Shown here: one piece after another, positions 16,371-23,353 of the stretch
How the letters are laid out: each line of letters starts with the position of its first letter
Position numbering within the stretch: position 1 is the stretch's first letter
DNA from: Nanobdellota archaeon
GTDB taxonomy: Archaea > Nanobdellota > Nanobdellia > Woesearchaeales > GW2011-AR15
Assembly: GCA_018815145.1 (NCBI GenBank)
Contig: JAHIYL010000254.1
Span: forward strand, 1-23,353
Direction: 5' to 3'
Length of the DNA: 23,353 bases
Program-made: the position numbers and the translations under genes
Notes under the pieces: generated by a model
Database searches by the model: none
What the model was told of the DNA's origin: nothing
What the model saw: the letters and a program-made list of their open reading frames with translations, nothing else

Positions 16371-16497
16371 CAGAGATTTTTCAAGATTTATACCTATAAG
16401 ATTTGTTATTTTTTTTAAAGATATGACCCTGAAAGCTTTGGAGACTATCTTAAAATGAGAGACAATGTTGAAGTCAATTTTGTAAATTTTGAATCAT
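16371..16497 (-). other. Coding-like 5' extension of the minus-strand rSAM gene with apparent one-base indel
   Basis: On the minus strand AGGTGAT is followed at once by ATG at 16497; that frame reads seven codons and stops at TGA. Dropping one A from the AAAA run (16487-16490 on the plus strand as TTTT) continues as MIQIYKIDFNIVSHF and on through KAFRVISLKK and INLEKSLL into the annotated rSAM protein without a stop. The upstream membrane protein gene ends at 16499, giving normal operon spacing. Sequencing error, programmed frameshift or real mutation cannot be told apart here. Confidence 0.55.
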
Positions 16498-16498
16498 A

Positions 16499-18217
16499 TC
16501 ACCTATTTTTGGTTTTTTTCATGTAATACAAGGATATGCTGCAATTGTTGATATCTTTCTCTGCAATCTGTTCAAAGCCATATGTGACCAGTTTATCTTC
16601 AAGCTTGTCAATATCATGAATCATGAAGGCTTCTTTATTTTTATAAGCTTCTTCACTCCTAAAAAACTCTTCATCAGAATTTCCAATATAGAAATAGTAG
16701 CAATCATCGATGTTCATTTGAGTAAGAACATTGTCCAATTCCACAAAATCTTTTATGACAATATTGTCCTTCCTGAAGTTGAACATGTATTCAAACAGGC
16801 TGTATTTTCCATTTGCTATGACTACACAATCTGTATCTACCACATATTGCATGTTTTTCAGATACTTGTATTCCTTGAACATAGTGTCATTGTCCTTGAT
16901 TGATGCATAATCTGACAACCTATTGATTGCCTGTGTGGATTGAATCGCAATAAATATAAATACAACAAGGTACAAAATTTTCCTGTCCTTTATCCTGCTT
17001 AGTATGAAGTATATGCCGCAGGAAGAGAGCAGAAGTATTGGAGCAATCATGCTAGGTATGTATTTCAATTTACTGGCATAAAATCCCTCGACATGCATGG
17101 CAGTATAGGCTAAAAAGAACACTAAGAAGAACAAGGCGGCAAACATGAATGCTTTTTTATTTTTTTTCAACAAATAATATGTTCCAATTATTGAAAAAAA
17201 GATATTTGAAAGAAAGATATACTGGTTTGATATGATGATCTTAAGATTAGGGACAAGATTAATGGTGAAAAGCCTAAAATAATTCTTAACCAGCATAGTC
17301 ATGCTATGGTCTCTTCCGATTATCACTCCATTTAGAGAAGAAATATCAAAGCGTTGCTTGTATAATGTAATTATGATTGTTGAATAGGGTACCAGTGCCA
17401 AGAATAACAGAATGATCATATAGATGTTTGCAGGTTCTGAGTAATTCTTATTGAAATATAGATATGCCATCAGAAAAAGCGGCAAGACCATTATGTATTC
17501 AGGTCTCATCATGACTGTGAGGAATAAGGAGAACAGCGATAGTATGAAATCAAGCCTGTCTTCAGAATTGAAATAAGTGAACAGAAACATTAATGCTGTC
17601 ATGGTAAAGAATATGGCAGGTGCAGTGTAACTTTCTGTTGTTGTGATGATGAGGTATAATGGACTTGAGAAAAGGAGCAGTGATGATATTACAGGGATGC
17701 GGTCATCCTTGAAAAGTCTTTTACTTAAAAAGTAGAAGACAACCGGTGCCAGTCCGCCAAGCAAAGCATTGATAAGGAAAATGCTTGGGAGTGTTTTTGG
17801 CATAAAAATTAAAAAGAAAGACAAAAGACCTAACCAGCCGAAATATTTCCCAAAAATGTTCATTGTCCTCACAGAGTTTAGGAAAAAAGGCGCAAACACC
17901 CATTCTTCAGCAGACAACCCAATAAAACACAATCGGGTTGCGATGCCAAGGATGAATATGGCACCAAAGAAATACAACAATCTTTTATTTTTGATTGATA
18001 TTCGCAACGAATTTTTTGCCTTGAAACCCAATAAAATTAGGAATAAAACTATGCATGAATGAACAGAAATAATTATGTATTTCTGAATAAATGGGAAATG
18101 TCTCTCAAATGAATCATTGATTATATCCTGAACAGCTAATGAGATAAATGCATATAGAATGAATATAGCAGCAATCATTATGATGATATGATTTCTGCTG
18201 TAATTTCTTTTTTTCAT
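16499..18217 (-). CDS. Polytopic membrane protein, GT-C/GT39-like glycosyltransferase
   Basis: A 572-residue protein with about ten or more hydrophobic segments in the first 430 residues and a soluble C-terminal domain of about 140 residues. The loop RLCFIGLSAEEWVFAPFFLNSVR (about 95-117) carries an acidic pair E104-E105 where PMT/ArnT-type enzymes have their catalytic Asp/Glu. Further on, RLFKDDRIPVISSLLLFSSPLYL and MMRPEYIM are typical of this fold. Such enzymes transfer sugars from polyprenyl-phosphate carriers outside the membrane. It could glycosylate a protein, a lipid or a surface polymer; acceptor and donor cannot be told. The rSAM gene follows directly on the same strand. It diverges from the DUF483-like gene across 170 bases of AT-rich sequence. 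Confidence 0.68.
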   Translation of the reverse strand: MKKRNYSRNHIIIMIAAIFILYAFISLAVQDIINDSFERHFPFIQKYIIISVHSCIVLFLILLGFKAKNSLRISIKNKRLLYFFGAIFILGIATRLCFIGLSAEEWVFAPFFLNSVRTMNIFGKYFGWLGLLSFFLIFMPKTLPSIFLINALLGGLAPVVFYFLSKRLFKDDRIPVISSLLLFSSPLYLIITTTESYTAPAIFFTMTALMFLFTYFNSEDRLDFILSLFSLFLTVMMRPEYIMVLPLFLMAYLYFNKNYSEPANIYMIILLFLALVPYSTIIITLYKQRFDISSLNGVIIGRDHSMTMLVKNYFRLFTINLVPNLKIIISNQYIFLSNIFFSIIGTYYLLKKNKKAFMFAALFFLVFFLAYTAMHVEGFYASKLKYIPSMIAPILLLSSCGIYFILSRIKDRKILYLVVFIFIAIQSTQAINRLSDYASIKDNDTMFKEYKYLKNMQYVVDTDCVVIANGKYSLFEYMFNFRKDNIVIKDFVELDNVLTQMNIDDCYYFYIGNSDEEFFRSEEAYKNKEAFMIHDIDKLEDKLVTYGFEQIAEKDINNCSISLYYMKKTKNR

Positions 18218-18387
18218 CTTTTTTATCAGACAATGAGTATGATTTTTTGCTGTCTCATCTAATTGTGAATACCAATATCTTTAATTATTTAATACTTTTT
18301 TATTTTGTGTATGCAAATACTAATTGATGTATGTATTGGATTTCTTGGCTTCCAAGACACTATAACTAAAGTGCGGATAAAAATAAA
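18218..18387. promoter_or_regulatory. Divergent AT-rich intergenic region with TATA-like element
   Basis: This 170-base gap separates the divergent genes at 18217 and 18388. TATAACTAA at 18361-18369 is about 23 bases upstream of the ATG at 18388, close to the spacing for a leaderless archaeal transcript. An AT-rich block near 18280-18303 may serve the minus-strand gene. No small ORF or strong hairpin is seen. Confidence 0.35.
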
Positions 18388-19272
18388 ATGACAGAAACTT
18401 ATTCTTTTAATGCTGAGGAACTGGATATAATCAACAAAATACAAAAATATGATATAAATGATCGCATGAAAGCCAGCCTGCTCTTGTTGATACTGGGGTT
18501 TAAACCAAACATTACTTTTGAATACTATAATCTAGGCCATTATGATAAATTCAAGATCTATTTGCGAATGTGGAACATAAAAAGTGTTATCATTGAACGA
18601 GACGGTATGAATAAATTGGTTCTTGGGAAATTCAACAACGACTTGAAGGAAATCAGAAAATTGGATGAAATTATGTATGAGGAGACTCCGGACAGCACTA
18701 TGTCGCGTTATAATAGGGTCCATAATCGTTTTGGACAATTGATGGGATATCCTGGTTGCTGCTGCATTCCAAGTATAAAACTAAAGAAGAACATCCATAA
18801 TTCAATTGGATGGCATTTTCATTCAAATAATCCCTGGCCTTTGGAATTGTCATATTTTGATGGGTTGATTTATCATTTTCCATGTTCTCCAAAATGCACG
18901 GATTCAATCAAAATAGGTAGAAAAGTTTCTCTGGTAAGATCATTGGTTGAGGGACGACTTTTAAAGGACATAAAACACAATGCAGCAGGATATGTTTTGC
19001 ATTTTGGGACAAATCTTTATATTGTGTTCAAGGGAAAAGCATATGATAAGAACATAAGGATATCCAGGATCATGAATAAGCAACTTGACTGGAAAATTGA
19101 GGGAACTGATTTACATAAAAAATTGGAGATCCAGAAAGATTTTCTTAAAAAAATTCAAATTGGTGATTTAATTACTGTAAATGATAACAATATCATTACT
19201 AAGAATGAGAAAAAAGAACTGGTCTATAAGAAGATGGACATATCTGACGGAGTTTTGATTCAATACAGATGA
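18388..19272 (+). CDS. DUF483-like protein
   Basis: A 294-residue soluble protein of unknown function. The recognisable part is HNRFGQLMGYPGCCCIPSIK (112-131), followed by WPLELSYFDGLIYHFPCSPKCTDSIKIG (150-177). The GYPxCC and PCSxxC blocks are the hallmark of DUF483 as I recall it, and the four or five cysteines could bind metal or an Fe-S cluster. C124-C126 is an unusual run of three. The C-terminal 120 residues are lysine-rich and have no motif that I recognise; the N-terminal 100 residues look like a separate alpha/beta domain. It precedes the rSAM gene at 19319 by 46 bases and probably shares its transcript. A role as a small partner of the rSAM enzymes is inference from position. Confidence 0.62.
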   Translation: MTETYSFNAEELDIINKIQKYDINDRMKASLLLLILGFKPNITFEYYNLGHYDKFKIYLRMWNIKSVIIERDGMNKLVLGKFNNDLKEIRKLDEIMYEETPDSTMSRYNRVHNRFGQLMGYPGCCCIPSIKLKKNIHNSIGWHFHSNNPWPLELSYFDGLIYHFPCSPKCTDSIKIGRKVSLVRSLVEGRLLKDIKHNAAGYVLHFGTNLYIVFKGKAYDKNIRISRIMNKQLDWKIEGTDLHKKLEIQKDFLKKIQIGDLITVNDNNIITKNEKKELVYKKMDISDGVLIQYR

Positions 19273-19318
19273 CAGATATACCAATACCTTTAATTATCTG
19301 ATTCACTTCTTGTCACTT

Positions 19319-20248
19319 ATGCAAAAACGTGTAGATATCAAAACAGGCTTTCTCTGTAATAACAATTGCCTCTTCTGTGTCCAGGCACATAAGAAAAAGA
19401 CAGGAAACAGGGACACTTCAGAGATAATGCTGGATCTTGACAATGCCAAGAAGACAGGCTGCACAGGTGTTGTTTTTACAGGAGGAGAAGTGACAATAAG
19501 GGATGATTTTATTGAGCTGGTTGCTTATGCAAAAAAACTTGGTTTTTCTTCTATCCAAATACAGTCAAACCATAGAATGCTAGCATATAAAGAGTTTTGC
19601 AGGAAAATCATCGATGCAGGAGCAAATGAATTTTCTCCAGCACTTCACGGCCATATCCCTGAGCTCCACGATTATCTTACAAGGGCAAAAGGGAGTTTTA
19701 TGCAGACGACTCAGGCAATAAAGAACCTGAGAGAGATGGGGCAGTACATCATCTCAAATACAGTTGTGGTAAAACCTAATTATAGATACTGCGAGGATAT
19801 GGCAAAACTGTTGGTCAAGCTTGGCGTAAACCAATTTCAGCTGGCATTTGTGCATGCCGGAGGAAATGCATATGATAATTTTGACAAGATGGTGCCCTGG
19901 GTAAGCATGGCAGCGCCATACATGCATAAAGGGCTTGATGTGGGAATAAAAGCAGAGATATCTGTGATGGCTGAAGCAATGCCTTACTGCGTCATGAAAG
20001 GATATGAAAAATATGTCTCTGAAATGTATATACCTGAGACAGAGATAAGAGATGATGGGGCATATGATCCAGATTTTACAAAGACTAGACAGACAGAAGG
20101 AAAGATAAAATTTGAGAAATGTATGAAGTGCAAATATGACCTCATCTGCGAAGGGCCCTGGAAAGAATACCCTGAAAAGAGAGGAGATGAAGAATTTGTT
20201 CCTGTTCCTGGTGACAAAATCAAAAGCCATGATGAGATTTTGAAATGA
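19319..20248 (+). CDS. Radical SAM protein with C-terminal CxxC...CxGxWxEY motif
   Basis: A 309-residue rSAM enzyme of the same subfamily as the gene at 10700 and both halves of the fusion at 20298. The rSAM motif is C13-x3-C17-x2-C20 (CNNNCLFC). The SAM-contact motif is TGGEVT (54-59), with Val where GGEP is usual. MPYCVMKGYEKYVSEMYIPE (221-240) and C268-x2-C271-x5-C277-EGPWKEYPEKRGDEE form the shared C-terminal signature, probably binding an extra cluster. I chose the ATG at 19319 over TTG at 19310, since the rSAM motif then sits at the same distance from the start as in its relatives. The next gene starts 49 bases later. The substrate is unknown. Confidence 0.76.
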   Translation: MQKRVDIKTGFLCNNNCLFCVQAHKKKTGNRDTSEIMLDLDNAKKTGCTGVVFTGGEVTIRDDFIELVAYAKKLGFSSIQIQSNHRMLAYKEFCRKIIDAGANEFSPALHGHIPELHDYLTRAKGSFMQTTQAIKNLREMGQYIISNTVVVKPNYRYCEDMAKLLVKLGVNQFQLAFVHAGGNAYDNFDKMVPWVSMAAPYMHKGLDVGIKAEISVMAEAMPYCVMKGYEKYVSEMYIPETEIRDDGAYDPDFTKTRQTEGKIKFEKCMKCKYDLICEGPWKEYPEKRGDEEFVPVPGDKIKSHDEILK

Positions 20249-20281
20249 ATTTAATATATATCCTTTAACAACCCATTGGAA

Positions 20282-20288
20282 GGGGTGA
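20282..20288 (+). promoter_or_regulatory. Ribosome binding site of the fusion gene
   Basis: GGGGTGA, preceded by GGAA, matches the anti-Shine-Dalgarno complement GGAGGTGAT apart from one base and lies nine bases before the ATG at 20298. It fixes the start of the 974-residue fusion protein. Confidence 0.65.
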
Positions 20289-20297
20289 TACACTTTA

Positions 20298-23222
20298 ATG
20301 ATTAACATCAAAACTGAAAGCTGTGGAATAGTCCTTAGTCCTGGATGCATGAATAATTGTATTTTCTGCGGTATTCCACAAAAAGTAAGCCTTGAAAATA
20401 TCAAGAGAATTGACAATATTGTAAAAAATAAACTTCTGAAAGATATTGATGAATATGCTCGGCAAGGTTACAGAATTATTGACATATCAGGAGGGGATCC
20501 AGGAGAATATCCTAATCTCTTCAGATTGGTTGAACATCTTAAAAAAAAAGGTTTTACAAAAATTCAATTATCAACGCATGGAAGGACTCTTTCTGACAGA
20601 GCATTTGTTGAGGCACTTGTCCAAGCTGGATTGACTAATGTGCGTCTTCCGCTGTATGGATCCAACCAGAGGATTCATGATTTAATTACCAAATCTGATG
20701 GAAGCTTCAATGACACAATGCAGGGAATAAGATATCTTAAGAAGACAAAAAAAGTCAAATTACTTATCTCATCACTTGTATTCCACCAAAATAAGGATGA
20801 TTTGTTGAATATTGCAGATCTTTTTCATTTCCTAAAACCTGAACAATCCAATTTTTCAATGGCATGCATCACAAATAAAGAAGTGCTTGATGATTATGTT
20901 CCATATAAAGATATTGGAAAGTACTTTATACCTCTTTTTTCATATATTGAAAAAAGAAAACTGAATACACAAATTTTAGATGTACCTTATTGCATATTTG
21001 GAAAAGAATCAGATAGAATAGAGAATAGAAGCAGCATTCCGACTAATATGGGAAAATACTCCCAACCGCCAAAAGTGTTCAATTCAGGTATCCAGAATCT
21101 CCCAATATACAGGATTAAAAAAAAGACAGTAATCTGCTCAAAGTGTGATCTTACTGAAAATTGCGATGGTTTTTTTGCAAATGACATTGATAGGTTTGGT
21201 ACAGGTGATGTTGAACCAATAAATTATAGAAACAAGCAAGTGTCAATAAAAAAATGTAAAGATTATGCTGAAGTAAAATCGGCTATAAGAAGTTCTATTG
21301 AAAAACTTGGTGGTCTTACCAAATTTATAAAGTCTGGACAAAAGGTTCTTATCAAGCCAAATATTTGTGATCCTTTACCCGCTGAGAAGGCAGCAACAAC
21401 ACATCCACTTGTTGTCAAGGCAGTGATAGAATTAGTCAGAGAGATAACTCCATTCGTTGACGTTGGTGAGCAAGCAGCAGGTAATGATGTCAATATCACA
21501 AAAAAAGCACTGGAGATTTCTGGTGTAGGAAAAGTATTGAGAGGAACAAACACTAAATTTCGAGATCTTCAGAATGAGGAATTCATTGCCAAAGACATTA
21601 AGAATTATGAAGTATTGGAAAGAACTGATTTTTCCAAAGCTTTATTTGAATATGACTGTATAATAAACTTGCCAAAATTCAAGACACATCAATTGACATA
21701 TATAACTGGTGCAGTGAAAAATTGTTTTGGATTGGTCCATCCGGATGAAAGACAGTATCTGCATAAGGAATTTTCGGAGAAAGAGGATTTTTCAAAAGGT
21801 ATTGTGGATGTTTTCTCATATGTAAAGCCTAGGATTGTGCTCAATATTATGGATTTGGTTGTTTCTATGGATGGAAATGAAGGACCTAGCTACGGTAGAC
21901 CAATCAATACAGGATATGTTGTTGTAGGAGCTGATGCTGTGGCTGTTGATGCTGTTGCTTCAAAACTAACGGGTCATAATCCAATGGCAATACTCACTAT
22001 TAAATATGCAAATCAACGAGGACTAGGAGTTGGTGAAATATCTAAGATAAAATTGGTTGGTGATGACATAAAGATAAAGAACTCATTTGAGCAGAATATT
22101 CTTTATAGGAATAGGAACAAGAATCTGACTATGCAGCCAATTATATCAAATAACTGTAAAAAGTGTGGTGCATGCTTTAGGAATTGCCCTGTGAAAGCGA
22201 TTGAATTGGTTGAAGGGAATTATGTTATAGATAGAGAGAAATGTATTAGATGCTATTGCTGTCTTGAGGTATGTGTGCATGAAGCAATAGAGATGTGGAC
22301 TAATGAAACCAAAGTGGCAAATCTTAGGTTAGGATTATCTTGTAACCAAGATTGTCTATTCTGTACAACAGGACTTGATACTGATTCCACACTGTCCACA
22401 GTTGAGGCAAAAAAAAAGATAGATAAATTGAAATCAATGGATGTTGATGGTATTTTCATTACAGGAGGGGAACCTACTATAAGAAATGACCTTCTGGATA
22501 TAGTGATCTATGCTAAGAATCTTAATATTACAGAGATTGGTCTCCAAACAAATGGAGTTAATCTGGCAGATAACAAGTATTTAAAAGAATTGGTGGCAAA
22601 TGGTATGACACAAGTTATGGTTTCACTGCATTCTCATGATAAAGAAGTGTCAAACAAACTCACAAAATCCAACAATTTCAAAGAGACTATTGAAGCCCTG
22701 AAAAATATTGCGGCTACAAATGTCAAGTGTTCAGTCAGTCATGTGATAAACAAGGAAAATTATAAGGATTTGATCAATTTTGTTAGATATATTTCACAAA
22801 TATCAACAAAATTCAGCTTTTATTTTGGATTTATCAGACCTAATGGAAACACAGGTAAACATAAGTATCTTGTACCCAAACTCTGTGATATAGAAGTATA
22901 TATCAGTAAGGTCATGAAGTATTGTAGAAAGATGGGACTGCATTTTTCTATAGAAGGAATTCCATTATGTTATTTATCAGGTTTTGAAAAACAATCAGAA
23001 GAGGCACAGAGGAAGCAAAGAATAGCCCAAATTTATATGAGCGGTAGTGAGGAAGGGCACGATGATTTGCACAGAGACATTAATGAAAAATTGAAAGCTA
23101 AATCCAAGGAGTGTCGGATTTGCACGCTGAATCATGTTTGTCCTGGAGTATGGAAAGAATATGCAGAAATGCATGGTGTTGATGAGTTGTATCCAGTTTT
23201 TCATAAGGTGCTAACATGGTAG
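20298..23222 (+). CDS. Four-part fusion: radical SAM - DUF362 - 2x[4Fe-4S] ferredoxin - radical SAM
   Basis: A single uninterrupted frame of 974 residues. Domain 1 (1-310): rSAM motif C17-x3-C21-x2-C24 (CMNNCIFC), SGGDP (64-68), DVPYCIFG (228-235) and C280-x2-C283-x5-C289-DGFF. Domain 2 (about 318-605): DUF362, with VLIKPNIC (350-357), THPLVVKAV, INLPKFKTHQ (456-465), GAVKNCFGLVHP (471-482) and VGADAVAVDAVAS. Domain 3: two ferredoxin motifs, C620-x2-C623-x2-C626-x3-C630-P and C649-x2-C652-x2-C655-x3-C659. Domain 4 (about 672-974): rSAM motif C682-x3-C686-x2-C689, GGEPT (723-727), GIPLCYLSGFE (887-897) and C939-x2-C942-x5-C948-PGVWKEY. The ferredoxins could deliver electrons to the two rSAM clusters and DUF362 may bind the substrate, but both ideas are inference. 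The stop overlaps the next rSAM start by seven bases. Confidence 0.82.
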   Translation: MINIKTESCGIVLSPGCMNNCIFCGIPQKVSLENIKRIDNIVKNKLLKDIDEYARQGYRIIDISGGDPGEYPNLFRLVEHLKKKGFTKIQLSTHGRTLSDRAFVEALVQAGLTNVRLPLYGSNQRIHDLITKSDGSFNDTMQGIRYLKKTKKVKLLISSLVFHQNKDDLLNIADLFHFLKPEQSNFSMACITNKEVLDDYVPYKDIGKYFIPLFSYIEKRKLNTQILDVPYCIFGKESDRIENRSSIPTNMGKYSQPPKVFNSGIQNLPIYRIKKKTVICSKCDLTENCDGFFANDIDRFGTGDVEPINYRNKQVSIKKCKDYAEVKSAIRSSIEKLGGLTKFIKSGQKVLIKPNICDPLPAEKAATTHPLVVKAVIELVREITPFVDVGEQAAGNDVNITKKALEISGVGKVLRGTNTKFRDLQNEEFIAKDIKNYEVLERTDFSKALFEYDCIINLPKFKTHQLTYITGAVKNCFGLVHPDERQYLHKEFSEKEDFSKGIVDVFSYVKPRIVLNIMDLVVSMDGNEGPSYGRPINTGYVVVGADAVAVDAVASKLTGHNPMAILTIKYANQRGLGVGEISKIKLVGDDIKIKNSFEQNILYRNRNKNLTMQPIISNNCKKCGACFRNCPVKAIELVEGNYVIDREKCIRCYCCLEVCVHEAIEMWTNETKVANLRLGLSCNQDCLFCTTGLDTDSTLSTVEAKKKIDKLKSMDVDGIFITGGEPTIRNDLLDIVIYAKNLNITEIGLQTNGVNLADNKYLKELVANGMTQVMVSLHSHDKEVSNKLTKSNNFKETIEALKNIAATNVKCSVSHVINKENYKDLINFVRYISQISTKFSFYFGFIRPNGNTGKHKYLVPKLCDIEVYISKVMKYCRKMGLHFSIEGIPLCYLSGFEKQSEEAQRKQRIAQIYMSGSEEGHDDLHRDINEKLKAKSKECRICTLNHVCPGVWKEYAEMHGVDELYPVFHKVLTW

Positions 23223-23353
23223 ATATTGGTTTTACAAATTTCTGCAACAATAATTGTATTATGTGTACCTCGATGATGCCTCCAAACGAGAACTATAAGG
23301 AACCAACTTTGGTATATCTGAAGGAATTAGTTGATTCTTCAGCTTTGGATGAA
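23216..23353 (+). CDS. Radical SAM protein, N-terminal fragment cut by the window edge
   Basis: The first 46 codons of a gene begin at ATG 23216, overlapping the fusion gene's stop by seven bases. The protein opens MVDIGFTNFC and has the rSAM motif C10-x3-C14-x2-C17 (CNNNCIMC) right at the N-terminus, as in the small rSAM genes of this window. The rest lies outside, so its subfamily cannot be told. It shows that the operon continues to the right. Confidence 0.75.
   Translation, partial: MVDIGFTNFCNNNCIMCTSMMPPNENYKEPTLVYLKELVDSSALDE

Noticed and set aside
19310..19318. TTG start three codons upstream of the rSAM gene's ATG
   Set aside because: No ribosome binding site supports it and the ATG gives the same spacing to the rSAM motif as in the related genes.
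19754..20416. 220-codon minus-strand open frame
   Set aside because: It lies opposite the conserved rSAM gene and the start of the fusion gene; composition and lack of motifs mark it as a shadow frame.

Overview
The window is an AT-rich stretch of what looks like an archaeal genome, possibly of the DPANN type. This assignment is an inference. It rests on a FlaK-like A24 prepilin peptidase, a DUF483-like protein, GGTGAT-type ribosome binding sites and TATA-like boxes placed about 25 bases upstream of start codons, as expected for leaderless transcripts. I see no rRNA, tRNA, insertion sequence, phage gene or CRISPR array.

The dominant theme is radical SAM (rSAM) chemistry: 11 genes carry 12 CxxxCxxC rSAM domains in 23 kb, and the last one runs off the right edge. 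Left part (137-7233, all plus strand): a prepilin peptidase, then a His-Xaa-Ser (Hxs) peptide-modification locus. It has two HxsD-like small proteins in tandem, an HxsB-like rSAM/SPASM maturase, a 127-residue precursor with 15 consecutive His-x-[Ser/Asn] triplets (HxsA-like), a 655-residue second rSAM/SPASM enzyme with an extra cysteine-rich C-terminal domain, and a MiaB/RimO-like methylthiotransferase without the RNA-binding TRAM domain. These genes overlap or nearly abut, except for a 243-base promoter-bearing gap before the precursor.

Middle part (7359-15466): a translationally coupled pair, an alkaline-phosphatase-superfamily phosphodiesterase and a CysD-like ATP sulfurylase small subunit with no CysN in view. 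Next come a minus-strand single-pass membrane protein, and divergently an operon of one small rSAM gene plus three tandem cobalamin-binding-type rSAM paralogues.

Right part (15468-23353): a minus-strand pair (GT-C-like membrane glycosyltransferase and a SPASM-type rSAM gene whose 5' end looks frameshifted), then divergently a DUF483-like gene, a stand-alone rSAM gene, a remarkable 974-residue single-frame fusion rSAM - DUF362 - 2x[4Fe-4S] ferredoxin - rSAM, and the first 46 codons of another rSAM gene.

Working model (inference): HxsB, the 655-residue enzyme and possibly the methylthiotransferase modify the His-x-Ser/Asn peptide, with HxsD proteins as small partners. The prepilin peptidase and the peptide's hydrophobic segment hint at export. 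The right-hand rSAM set may belong to the same pathway or to a second undescribed one. The four small rSAM modules there share a distinctive C-terminal signature that resembles HxsC-type enzymes, so a canonical-like HxsC function might be supplied from there.
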